Shown here piece by piece: positions 42,332 through 50,612 of a stretch of 64,000 nt of DNA. How positions within the stretch are numbered: the stretch's first letter is position 1; every line of letters begins with the position of its first letter. The notes below the pieces were generated by a model. It searched no databases, was not told the DNA's origin, and worked only from the letters and a program-made list of their open reading frames with translations. The stretch is from assembly GCA_964522165.1 (NCBI GenBank), contig CAZFVV010000016.1:1-64000 (forward strand), written 5' to 3'. A program made the translations under genes and the position numbers. This DNA is from JABWBP01 sp964522165 (lineage in GTDB: Bacteria > Calditrichota > Calditrichia > RBG-13-44-9 > J075).

Positions 42332-44044
42332 ATGCTGAAATTTCTTCACATTCGCAATTTTGCATTAGCGGAGGATCTGCAGATCGAATTTCGTCCCGGT
42401 CTGAATATTCTCACCGGGGAGACCGGCGCGGGGAAATCCATCTTAGTGGGCGCCATCGCTGCGGTGTTAGGCGGGCGGGTGTACACCGAGGTGATTCGCA
42501 CCGGCTTCGATAGGGCCTTCGTGGAAGCAATTTTCGACGCCCGCAATTTGCCGCCGCTGAAAGCGCTGTTGGAATCCAAAGGGATCGCCGCCGCAGAGGA
42601 GTTGTTTTTGCGCCGGGAAATTGCTCTTTCCAGCGGCTCCCGGGCGTTTATCAACGACGCGCCGGTTACCGTGGCTACCCTGGCGGAGGTGGGCGACTTG
42701 CTGCTGGATATTCACGGCCAGCACGAGCACCAGTCCCTGCTGCGCCGGGAAACCCACCGCCACTTTCTGGATGCCTTAGGGCAGCTTTCACCCTATTTAC
42801 AAACCGTGGCCGGGAAATTTGCGCAGCTAAAATCGTTAGAAAAATCCCTGCACGACTTGCAGCAGCGCCAGCAGGAATTGAACAGCAAATACGACCTCTA
42901 CGAATTTCAATTCCAGGAAATCGAAAAAGCGGTTTTGAAAAGCGGCGAAGAGGAAGAACTGCTCCGGGAGCGCAAGCTGCTCTCCAACGCGGAGAAATTA
43001 TTCGCCGTTTCCGCCCAGTTGAATACCCTGTTCAGCGAGGGAGAGTTCAACCTGATCGCCGCGATGGGGCAGGCGGAGCATCACTTGCGGGAATTGGGGG
43101 ACTTTGCCGATGATCTAAAAAAATTGGGCGAAGAATTCTCCGGCGCCCGCATCGTGGTGGAAGAGGCTTCCCGCAGCATTGAAGAATTTCAAAACCGCCT
43201 GGAGTTCGACCCCCGCCGCCTGGATGAAGTGGAATCCCGCCTGAATCTGATCGCCCAGCTCAAAAAGAAATACAACGCCACGGTCGAAGAAATTTTGCAA
43301 TACCAGCAGCGCATCAAGGAGGATATGTCCCTGCGGGAAAATTTCGATTTTGAGATCGAGAAACTGCAAAAGCAATTGCAAGGCGCGCTGAATGATTACT
43401 ACCAGGCTGCCGCCGAGCTTTCCCGGCAGCGCCAGACGGTGGCCGGGGAAATGGAGCAGGCGGTACAGGAGATATTATCCACCCTGGGGATGCCGGACAT
43501 TGGTTTTCAGGTCAGCATCGAGCGCATCGAAGACAGCCGGGGAATCTTTCGTGAAAACGGCAAATGTTTCTATGCCGATGAGTTCGGGGTGGACCAATTG
43601 GAATTTTATATCTCTCCCAACCCCGGGGAGGATTTCAAACCCCTGAACAAGATTGCCTCCGGGGGGGAAATTTCCCGCATCATGCTGGCTCTCAAGAGCA
43701 TTTTAGCGGGGGTGGACGAGGTTCCCACCCTGGTTTTCGATGAGATCGACCAGGGGGTCTCCGGGCGGATTGCCCAGGCGGTGGGCCGCAGCATTTACCG
43801 ACTGAGCAAGAGCCACCAGATTCTCTGCATTACCCACCTGCCGCAGATTGCTTCCCACGGAGAATCGCACTATTCGGTAGAAAAATACGTGGAAAACGAG
43901 CGCACCTTCACCCGCATCATCGCCCTGGGCGAAAACCAGCGGGTGGAAGAGATCGCCCGCCTGATAGCCGGGGAAAAAATCTCCGATTCGGCTCTTAAAA
44001 GCGCCCGGCAGTTGATCGAGGAAAGCCGGGCGAAAGGGGAATAA
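42332..44044 (+). CDS. recN: DNA repair protein RecN
   Basis: 570 residues. SMC-like ATPase: Walker A GETGAGKS (about 29-36), a central coiled coil (~150-370) with LHDIHGQHEHQ-type sequence (here LLDIHGQHEHQSLL), signature LNKIASGGEISRIMLALK and Walker B TLVFDEIDQGVSG. RecN acts early in double-strand break repair. The stop codon overlaps the ATG of murA by 1 nt, so the two are translationally coupled, an unusual pairing with no clear functional link. Confidence 0.95.
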   Translation: MLKFLHIRNFALAEDLQIEFRPGLNILTGETGAGKSILVGAIAAVLGGRVYTEVIRTGFDRAFVEAIFDARNLPPLKALLESKGIAAAEELFLRREIALSSGSRAFINDAPVTVATLAEVGDLLLDIHGQHEHQSLLRRETHRHFLDALGQLSPYLQTVAGKFAQLKSLEKSLHDLQQRQQELNSKYDLYEFQFQEIEKAVLKSGEEEELLRERKLLSNAEKLFAVSAQLNTLFSEGEFNLIAAMGQAEHHLRELGDFADDLKKLGEEFSGARIVVEEASRSIEEFQNRLEFDPRRLDEVESRLNLIAQLKKKYNATVEEILQYQQRIKEDMSLRENFDFEIEKLQKQLQGALNDYYQAAAELSRQRQTVAGEMEQAVQEILSTLGMPDIGFQVSIERIEDSRGIFRENGKCFYADEFGVDQLEFYISPNPGEDFKPLNKIASGGEISRIMLALKSILAGVDEVPTLVFDEIDQGVSGRIAQAVGRSIYRLSKSHQILCITHLPQIASHGESHYSVEKYVENERTFTRIIALGENQRVEEIARLIAGEKISDSALKSARQLIEESRAKGE

Positions 44045-45309
44045 TGGACAAGTTCGTTATCGAAGGCGGAACGCCGCTGAAGGGCGAGGTAGAGATCAGC
44101 GGCTCCAAAAACGCGGCGCTGCCGATCATTACCGCCTGCCTGTTAGCCCCGGGCGAATACCGCTTGCACAACATACCCAAACTGCGCGACGTGCGTACCA
44201 TCGCCCACCTGATGCGCGTTATCGGGGCGAAGGTGGAGCTGGCCGACCACACTATGATCGTTGATACCTCCCACGCCGATTTTCCGGAAGCGCCCTACGA
44301 GTTAGTGAAAACCATGCGCGCCTCCATTTACGTTTTGGGGCCGCTGCTGGCGCGGTTTGGCCGGGCGCGGGTATCGTTGCCCGGCGGCTGCGCCTGGGGG
44401 CCGCGCCCGGTGGATCTGCACCTCAAAGGTATGGAGTTGTTGGGCGCGAAAATCGAATTGGACCAGGGCTACATCAATGCCCGCTCCAAAAGGCTGGCCG
44501 GAAAGCAAATCTACCTGGACGTCTCCAGCGTGGGAGCCACCGGAAATATTATGATGGCGGCCACCCTGGCAAAGGGAACCACCCTCATCGAAAATGCCGC
44601 GGAGGAGCCGGAGATCGTCAACTTAGGGGAATTTTTGATTCGCATGGGGGCAAAAATCGAGGGGCTGGGCAGCAAGCGGATTCACATCGAGGGGGTAGAA
44701 TCGCTGCATCCCACGGAGTTCAGTGTCATTCCCGATCGCATTGAAAGCGGGACTTACCTGGCCGCCGCCATGATCACCCGGGGAGATATCACCCTGAAGG
44801 GCTGCGAGCCTGCGCACCTCAGCGAGGTGTTGGCAAAGTTCCGGGAAGCCGGGGCGGAAGTCAATATCGGCGAATCCGGCGTTCAGCTCGTCTCTGCCGG
44901 GGCGATCACGCCGGTAAACGTCACCACGGCGGTATATCCCGGCTATCCCACGGACATGCAGGCGCAGTGGGTCGCGCTGATGTCTATCGCTGCCGGCAGC
45001 AGCGTGGTGACCGACACGATCTATTCAGACCGTTTTGCGCATGTGCCGGAACTGCGGAGATTAGGCGCGGACGTGCTCCAAAAGGGGAATTCCGTATTTA
45101 TTCGCGGGGTTAAAAAACTGAAAGGCGCCCCGGTCATGAGCACCGACCTGCGCGCCAGCGCCAGCCTGGTATTGGCGGCGCTCGCCGCGGAAGGGATCAG
45201 CGATATCCACCGGGTCTATCACATCGACCGCGGCTACGAGGCTATTGTGGATAAATTGAAAAAATTAGGCGCAAATATAGAGCGCACGGATGACGGGATG
45301 CAGTACTAA
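44044..45309 (+). CDS. murA: UDP-N-acetylglucosamine 1-carboxyvinyltransferase
   Basis: 421 residues. Lys22 (SGSKNAAL) and Cys116 in PGGCAWGPRPVDLH, the fosfomycin-sensitive loop, are both present. Family usually has GGCAIGPRP; here Trp replaces Ile. EPSP-synthase-like inside-out barrels follow. It commits UDP-GlcNAc to peptidoglycan by adding enolpyruvate. Start ATG is shared with the recN stop. Confidence 0.95.
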   Translation: MDKFVIEGGTPLKGEVEISGSKNAALPIITACLLAPGEYRLHNIPKLRDVRTIAHLMRVIGAKVELADHTMIVDTSHADFPEAPYELVKTMRASIYVLGPLLARFGRARVSLPGGCAWGPRPVDLHLKGMELLGAKIELDQGYINARSKRLAGKQIYLDVSSVGATGNIMMAATLAKGTTLIENAAEEPEIVNLGEFLIRMGAKIEGLGSKRIHIEGVESLHPTEFSVIPDRIESGTYLAAAMITRGDITLKGCEPAHLSEVLAKFREAGAEVNIGESGVQLVSAGAITPVNVTTAVYPGYPTDMQAQWVALMSIAAGSSVVTDTIYSDRFAHVPELRRLGADVLQKGNSVFIRGVKKLKGAPVMSTDLRASASLVLAALAAEGISDIHRVYHIDRGYEAIVDKLKKLGANIERTDDGMQY

Positions 45310-45336
45310 TGATCAGGTTAAGCAAGCTGTCATTGT

Positions 45337-45374
45337 ATGCAAAGCGCATAGTGCATGGCGCAAAGTGCATAATG
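45337..45374. repeat. GCAAAGC/GCATAGT heptad array
   Basis: Five 7-nt units downstream of murA, same word family as at 36226 and 46375. The remaining 120 nt before the PorD-like gene show nothing I recognise. Confidence 0.8.
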
Positions 45375-45498
45375 GGCTACCGCCCGGATATGGGCATTTA
45401 TTTCTTGAATCTCGATTTGCTACGCGGAATATGCCTTGTAAAGCGGTTCCAGAGATGTTAAATTTTTGGCGACTATACACAGACTGGGCAGGTAGCGC

Positions 45499-46377
45499 AT
45501 GAATATAAAATTTCATTCCCTGGTAGATTGGTGGATGTGCCTGGCGCTCTGCGGGCTGATTCAACTCGCCATTGGGCAAACCTTCCAGGCGCGCCTTACC
45601 GTGGAGGCGGAGCGTCTCCAGCCGGAAGACCGGGCCATTTTAGCGGAGCTTCCCCGGCTGTTGGACGATTATATCAATAATTATAAATGGACCGGCAGCA
45701 ATGAAGATATTTTGATCAATAGCCGGATCAGTATTGTGGTAGAAACGGTGACGATGCGCGGTTCGGAGAGAATCTATCGCGCCCAGTTTATCATCAACTC
45801 ACCGGCGGGAGAGAATTATCTCGATAAATCCTTCGAATTCCCCTACCAGCCCGGGCAGTTGATGGACCATCAACGGGCGCAATTCAATCCTCTATTAGGA
45901 ATGGTGGATTTTTACGTGTACATGGTGATTGCCGGGGAGCTGGACACCTATTTCATCCAGGGGGGAACGCCTTATTACGACCGGGCCAGGCACATTGCCG
46001 ACGAGGGATTGATCAGCGGCTATTCCCTGGGATGGCGCAATCGCCTGGAAGATCTCCAGCTCATCACCGACGGCGACCATCTCAACCTGCGGGAGGCGAA
46101 GTTCTATTATTACGAAGGGTTGTTCTACGTTGAAGAGCGAAGAGACGCCGTGCGGGTCCCCTTGTATTCCAACAAGGTTATCGAACTATTGGACCGGCTT
46201 TTCAAACGGCAACCGAACAGCACCGCCCTGAAGCGCTTTTTGGACTCCCACTACCAGGAATTCTGCACCTTGTTCACTTATGACAAAGACCGCAAGAACA
46301 TTGAAGCTATGATGCGCATTGATAACCGGCGCCGGGAAACCTACCAGGAGTGCCTCACCGAAGCGGAGCGGTTTTAG
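45499..46377 (+). CDS. DUF4835 family protein, PorD-like T9SS component
   Basis: 292 residues. Signal peptide ends near AIGQ (residue 27). The sequence follows DUF4835/PorD: early FQARLTVEAERL, a helix LPRLLDDYINNYKW, FEFPYQPGQ, LLGMVDFYVYMVIAGELDTY and GGTPYYDRARHIAD. PorD is needed for T9SS in Bacteroidota, with a poorly understood periplasmic role. It follows murA but after 189 nt. Its TAG stop merges with a GCGCATA heptad array. Confidence 0.75.
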   Translation: MNIKFHSLVDWWMCLALCGLIQLAIGQTFQARLTVEAERLQPEDRAILAELPRLLDDYINNYKWTGSNEDILINSRISIVVETVTMRGSERIYRAQFIINSPAGENYLDKSFEFPYQPGQLMDHQRAQFNPLLGMVDFYVYMVIAGELDTYFIQGGTPYYDRARHIADEGLISGYSLGWRNRLEDLQLITDGDHLNLREAKFYYYEGLFYVEERRDAVRVPLYSNKVIELLDRLFKRQPNSTALKRFLDSHYQEFCTLFTYDKDRKNIEAMMRIDNRRRETYQECLTEAERF

Positions 46378-46492
46378 CGCATAGCGCATAGTGCTAAGCG
46401 CTATGCGCAGAGATTACGGAAGGAGAAATCTCATACTGAAAAAGGACGATAAAAACAGATGCTGCACTATGCGCCATGCACTATGCGCTTTA
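46375..46492. repeat. GCGCATA/GCACTAT inverted heptad array between convergent genes
   Basis: GCGCATA, GCGCATA, GTGCTAA units start on the porD-like stop codon. TGCACTAT, GCGCCAT, GCACTAT, GCGCTTT (46462-46490) end on the ychF stop codon from the other side. The convergent genes thus share one array whose two arms each contain a stop codon. Confidence 0.9.
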
Positions 46493-47566
46493 AACGTTGA
46501 AGCGAATCGTCATAATATCCCCATCCTTGACGAGATACTGTTTCCCCTCCAGCCGTAGCGCCCCGTGTTCCCGGCATTTGGCCATGCTTCCCCACTTTAT
46601 AAAATCATCGTAATGAACCACCTCGGCACGGATAAAGCCCCGTTCAAAATCCGTGTGGATTTCCCCGGCTGCTTTTTGCGCGTGTGTTCCCTGCTTGATG
46701 GTCCAGGCATGGCATTCCGTCTCTCCGACGGTGAAAAAAGAGATAAGGCCTAACAGGTCGTAAGAGGAGTGGATGAGCCGGGGCAGCGCGGGTTCGGCAA
46801 TTCCCAAATCTTCCAGAAACATGGCGCGATCCGCTTCCGCCAGTTGAGAAATTTCCTGCTCCACTTTAGCGCAAAGGGCGATTACCTTCACGTGGGGCTT
46901 TGCGGAAATACGGGACAGGATTTCGGCCTCTCTTTTAATATCTTTCTCATCAATATTGATGACCAGAATGAGCGGTTTGGCGGAAAGGAACTGGAAACCC
47001 CGCACCATCAACTCCTCCTCTTCGCTGAATGGCATTTCCCGCAAGGCTCTTTCCGACTCCAGAAATTCCTGGCAGCGTTTCAACAAGTCCAGCTCGCGCA
47101 GGCTCACCTCTTCCTTCGATTTCAATAGCTGTTTTTCCAGTCGTTCGATGCGATTTTCGACAATGGAGAGGTCGGACAGCAGAAATTCTGTTTCCACGGT
47201 TTGGATATCCCGGTTGACGTCCACGCCTCCGGAAGGATGAGGATGGAACTCGTTCTCAAACGCGCGGATCACCACGCACAGGGCGGCGGTGTTTTTAAGG
47301 GTATGCAAGAACTGCGGGTCGAATCCCTTTGCAGATGTGGCTTCGCGCTCCATGCCGCCCACTTCGATGTATTCGATGGTGGCAGGCGTTTTTTTCTTCG
47401 GTTGAAAAATTTCGCTCAGCCGATCCAGCCGTTCATCGGGCACTTTAACGACGCCCCGGTGAACATCCACTTTCCCCCCGGTTTGCCCAACCGCCGTCTG
47501 CCCGCTCAAAGTAGAAAACAGGGTAGTTTTGCCGGATACCGGCAACCCAACGATACCGACTTCCAT
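46490..47566 (-). CDS. ychF: YchF/OLA1 family redox-regulated ATPase
   Basis: 358 residues. G1 motif GLPVSGKTT (6-14), G3-region IEVGG (in place of the usual DIAGL), and NIDEKD in place of NKxD, the change that makes YchF prefer ATP. A coiled-coil insert (~130-190) and a C-terminal TGS domain (TIKQGTHAQKAAGEIHTDF) complete the architecture. The family associates with ribosomes and stress responses. Both the G1 (V-S for N-V) and G3 sites differ from the most common form. Confidence 0.9.
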   Translation of the reverse strand: MEVGIVGLPVSGKTTLFSTLSGQTAVGQTGGKVDVHRGVVKVPDERLDRLSEIFQPKKKTPATIEYIEVGGMEREATSAKGFDPQFLHTLKNTAALCVVIRAFENEFHPHPSGGVDVNRDIQTVETEFLLSDLSIVENRIERLEKQLLKSKEEVSLRELDLLKRCQEFLESERALREMPFSEEEELMVRGFQFLSAKPLILVINIDEKDIKREAEILSRISAKPHVKVIALCAKVEQEISQLAEADRAMFLEDLGIAEPALPRLIHSSYDLLGLISFFTVGETECHAWTIKQGTHAQKAAGEIHTDFERGFIRAEVVHYDDFIKWGSMAKCREHGALRLEGKQYLVKDGDIMTIRFNV

Positions 47567-47692
47567 GAAGTTCTCCTGAATTTTAATACCGGCTGAAATT
47601 TATCACCGTCGGGGGTAAAATCCAACCAGTTCTCTAATGCGCAGGGAGGGAGCTTATTGCTCTTCACTTCCTGCGCTCGCGCGAGTATTTCC

Positions 47693-47721
47693 TTGACATG
47701 CCCGGAGCATCCGGTTAAATT
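47693..47721 (+). promoter_or_regulatory. Sigma70-type promoter for dapA
   Basis: Perfect TTGACA (47693-47698), then 17 nt to TAAATT (47716-47721). The predicted transcript start lies about 10 nt upstream of AGGAGG (47738-47743) of dapA. Confidence 0.65.
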
Positions 47722-47750
47722 CGCTGCAACTTTTTACAGGAGGATACAGC

Positions 47751-48629
47751 ATGTTCCTTGGAGCCATTCCCGCGCTGGTAACCCCGTTCCGCAACGACGG
47801 CAGCCTGAATGAAATAAAAGTTCGCGAATTAGTGCAGTTTCATCTCCGCAAAGGCACTCCCGCGGTGGTTCCTGCTGGAACTACCGGGGAATCTCCCAAC
47901 TTAGGCGATAAAGAAAAGCAGACCCTGTTTGAAACCGTTGTAGAAGAGGCCAACGGCAGGTTGAAGGTGATCGCCGGGACCGGGGGAAACAACACTCACC
48001 ACTCCGTGGAATTGAGCAAAGTTGCCAGAAAAATTGGCGCAGACGCGGTGTTGATTGTTACGCCGTACTATAATAAACCCACGCAAGAGGGGCTGTACCG
48101 CCATTATATGAAAATCGCCGACGAGGGCGGTCTCCCGGTGGTGATTTACAACGTGCCGGGACGCACCGGTGTAAATATTCTCCCCGATACCGTAGAGCGG
48201 CTCTGCGAACATGAGCGGATCGTGGCCATCAAGGAGGCTTCCGGCAGCCTGGGGCAGATTTCCGAAATCCACCGCCGGTGCGGAGACAAACTGGCGATCC
48301 TCTCCGGCGACGATAATCTCACCCTGCCGATTTTGGCCGTGGGCGGGAAAGGAACTATTTCCGTCACGGCCAACATTGTTCCCGACAAAATCAACGAGAT
48401 GATCGACGCCTTTTTAAGCGGCGATCAGGAAAAAGCGTTGCTGCTGCACCACAAGTTGGAGCCGCTACACGAGGCGATGTTCTTAGAGACCAATCCCATC
48501 CCGGTCAAAACCGCCATGAATTTGATGGGCATGGAAGTAGGCGGTTTCCGCCTGCCCCTGTGCGAAATGTCCGAAGCCAACAAGAAGCGCCTGGAAGCCG
48601 TGCTGCGACGGTATGAGTTGATTGTGTGA
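47751..48629 (+). CDS. dapA: 4-hydroxy-tetrahydrodipicolinate synthase
   Basis: 292 residues, standard length. TTGE (44-47), Tyr133 (IYNVPGRTG) and Schiff-base Lys161 (AIKEASG) are the catalytic set of DapA. It condenses pyruvate with aspartate semialdehyde in lysine/DAP synthesis. AGGAGG precedes the ATG. lysC, the first enzyme of the same pathway, lies 790 nt downstream, separated by a broken Uma2 gene and a toxin-antitoxin pair. Confidence 0.95.
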   Translation: MFLGAIPALVTPFRNDGSLNEIKVRELVQFHLRKGTPAVVPAGTTGESPNLGDKEKQTLFETVVEEANGRLKVIAGTGGNNTHHSVELSKVARKIGADAVLIVTPYYNKPTQEGLYRHYMKIADEGGLPVVIYNVPGRTGVNILPDTVERLCEHERIVAIKEASGSLGQISEIHRRCGDKLAILSGDDNLTLPILAVGGKGTISVTANIVPDKINEMIDAFLSGDQEKALLLHHKLEPLHEAMFLETNPIPVKTAMNLMGMEVGGFRLPLCEMSEANKKRLEAVLRRYELIV

Positions 48630-48647
48630 CAAAATCAGGAGGTTTGT

Positions 48648-48838
48648 ATGACCACCACCCAACTGTTAACTGCGGAAGACTTGCTGCAAATGTCAAGGGA
48701 TGGCTTTCGATACGAACTTGTCAAGGGGGAACTCAGAAAAATGTCGCCATCGGGACATAGCATGGGAAGATTGCCGCCCGTTTTACCTGGCGTTTGGCGC
48801 AGTATGTAGAAACCCATCATTACTTAAGGAGATTCTAA
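48648..48838 (+). pseudogene. Uma2-family nuclease-like gene, frameshifted N-terminal remnant
   Basis: Begins with AGGAGG and ATG at 48648. The opening (MTTTQLLTAEDLLQM, GFRYELVKGELRKMSPSGH) is the Uma2 (DUF820) N-terminus. A missing base after the GHSMGR codons shifts the frame: as read, it stops at 48809, while the other frame continues with IAARFTWRLAQYVE, the expected sequence, to a stop at 48838. The nuclease core and the rest of the protein are gone. The remnant probably marks past insertion of accessory genes between dapA and lysC. Confidence 0.75.
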
Positions 48839-48840
48839 CC

Positions 48841-49068
48841 ATGAAAGAAATTGTCTTCGAGAGTAAACTATTGCCGGATGGCCACCTGTATTGCCCTAAA
48901 AAGTTTGCGAAAAAGAAAAATGTCCGTTTTAAAGTCACCGTAATTTTTGATGAAACAGATGACCGGGTAAGCGAACAGGAAATGGAATACGCCGCTGCAC
49001 AGGATATTTCGGATGATCTTTTATCTGAAGAAGAAGTGGACTACTATCTAAACCTGGAAGAGATATGA
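48841..49068 (+). CDS. Putative antitoxin of the adjacent MazF-like toxin
   Basis: 75 residues from the ATG at 48841, with AAGGAGA about 10 nt upstream. Small and acidic at the C-terminus (DDLLSEEEVDYYLNLEEI), as expected for the toxin-neutralising tail of a MazF/PemK antitoxin; the N-terminus is strand-rich and may bind DNA. It overlaps the toxin gene by 4 nt (ATGA), a hallmark of toxin-antitoxin operons. I cannot assign the antitoxin fold class with certainty. Confidence 0.65.
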   Translation: MKEIVFESKLLPDGHLYCPKKFAKKKNVRFKVTVIFDETDDRVSEQEMEYAAAQDISDDLLSEEEVDYYLNLEEI

Positions 49069-49409
49069 AGGCCTTTCAACAAGGGCAAATCTGGATAGTA
49101 AATTTCGACCCCAGTTTTGGCCATGAATATCGTAAAATTCGTCCTGCCTTAATCCTAGAAAGCGATCATTACATTGAAACGGGTGATTTATTAACCGTAG
49201 TTCCAATATCATCCCAAATAAAAAAACAGGCGGAGTTGGATGTTCTATTGAAAAGGGATTCGCAAAATCGTCTGATGGTAGATTCCCTGATTAAAACTCG
49301 CCAACTCAGTTCCTTTGATAAACGGAGATTTATTAAGCTCATCGGGATAATCGATGAATCAAGTATGGTAAAAGTTAAAACAAACATTAAACTCTTCCTG
49401 AGAATATAG
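49065..49409 (+). CDS. MazF/PemK-family endoribonuclease toxin
   Basis: 114 residues. GQIWIVNFDPSFGHEYRKIRPALILESD is the MazF beta-barrel start with the conserved RP; VVPISSQ, SLIKTRQL and the FIKLIGII strand complete the family pattern. MazF toxins cut mRNA at short sequences. It is coupled to the upstream antitoxin and lies just 9 nt before lysC. Confidence 0.85.
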   Translation: MKAFQQGQIWIVNFDPSFGHEYRKIRPALILESDHYIETGDLLTVVPISSQIKKQAELDVLLKRDSQNRLMVDSLIKTRQLSSFDKRRFIKLIGIIDESSMVKVKTNIKLFLRI

Positions 49410-49418
49410 AAAGATACT

Positions 49419-50612
49419 ATGGCCCTGGTAGTCCAAAAATACGGCGGCAGCTCCGTCGCCACCCCGGAAGACATCAAGCGGGTGGCGTGCGGTATTGTAG
49501 AAGAACATCGCAAAGGCAATCAAATGGTGGTGGTGGTCTCCGCCATGGGCGATACCACCGATCACTTAGTGGAATTGGCCCGGGCGGTTTCGCAAAATCC
49601 CCCCGAGCGAGAGATGGACATGCTACTCTCCGTGGGGGAACGCATTTCCATCGCGTTGCTGGCCATGGCCATCTCTGACCTGGGGCATGAGGCAATCTCC
49701 TTCACCGGCTCCCAGGTGGGTATCATCACCGACAACCGCCACACCGAGGCGCGTATTTTAGAGGTGCGCGGGCTGCGCATTCGTGAGGCGTTAGAGAGCG
49801 GTAAGATCGTGATCGTGGCCGGCTTCCAGGGCGTTAGCGTCAATAAAGAGATTACCACCCTGGGGCGGGGCGGCTCGGATACCACCGCCATCGCCTTGGC
49901 GGCGGCGCTGCACGCGGACCGCTGCGAAATCCTGAAAGACGTGGAGGGCGTTTATATCGCGGAACCGCGTTTGATCCCGCAAACCGGGCTCAACCCACAG
50001 ATTTCTTACGACGAGATGATCGAAATGGCTAATATGGGAGCAGGCGTTTTGAAAACCGAGTCCGTGGAATTTGCCCGCCACAATAAGGTAAACGTCGCGG
50101 TGGGATCGAGTTTTAGCGGGAACATCGGCACCATTATTACCGCGCAGCCCCATAACAGCTCCGCCATCAGCGGAATTGTAGGCCAAAAGGGAATGGCGCA
50201 CCTGAAAATCGTTACCCGCGACCTGGTTTTAAAACACCGTCTCAATCAGCAAATGGCGGCGCGGGGTATCAAGGTGCAGGCTTATGTGCTGCAGCCGGAA
50301 TCCCTGGAGATGGTCATCCAGCGGCGTTTTTTGCCGGCGCTGGAAGAAAGCCTCACCGCCATCAAGGGCGCGGGCGAGCCTCCCCAATGGATTTACAATG
50401 ATTCTATCGGCATTATCGGGATCATCGGAACGGGGCTGAATTTCAATTCCGACAACGCCTCCCGGGTCTTCCGGGCGCTGGAAACCTTGCAAATTTCCCC
50501 GGAACTGCTCCAGGTCAGCGAACTGCGCATCTCCTGGATCATGCCGGAAGAGAAAATTGATGATGCGGTGAAATTGCTCTACCGGGAGTTGATTGAAAAG
50601 GGTGAGCGTTAA
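49419..50612 (+). CDS. lysC: Aspartate kinase
   Basis: 397 residues. KYGGSSVA at residue 7, SVGERIS, GFQGVS and TLGRGGSDTTAIALA are the kinase motifs. C-terminal ACT domains (~260-397) with DSIGIIGIIG, GLNFNSDNAS and VSELRISW give feedback control. It phosphorylates aspartate in the first step towards lysine, threonine, methionine and DAP. The end overlaps the stop of the convergent ABC gene by 4 nt. Confidence 0.93.
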   Translation: MALVVQKYGGSSVATPEDIKRVACGIVEEHRKGNQMVVVVSAMGDTTDHLVELARAVSQNPPEREMDMLLSVGERISIALLAMAISDLGHEAISFTGSQVGIITDNRHTEARILEVRGLRIREALESGKIVIVAGFQGVSVNKEITTLGRGGSDTTAIALAAALHADRCEILKDVEGVYIAEPRLIPQTGLNPQISYDEMIEMANMGAGVLKTESVEFARHNKVNVAVGSSFSGNIGTIITAQPHNSSAISGIVGQKGMAHLKIVTRDLVLKHRLNQQMAARGIKVQAYVLQPESLEMVIQRRFLPALEESLTAIKGAGEPPQWIYNDSIGIIGIIGTGLNFNSDNASRVFRALETLQISPELLQVSELRISWIMPEEKIDDAVKLLYRELIEKGER

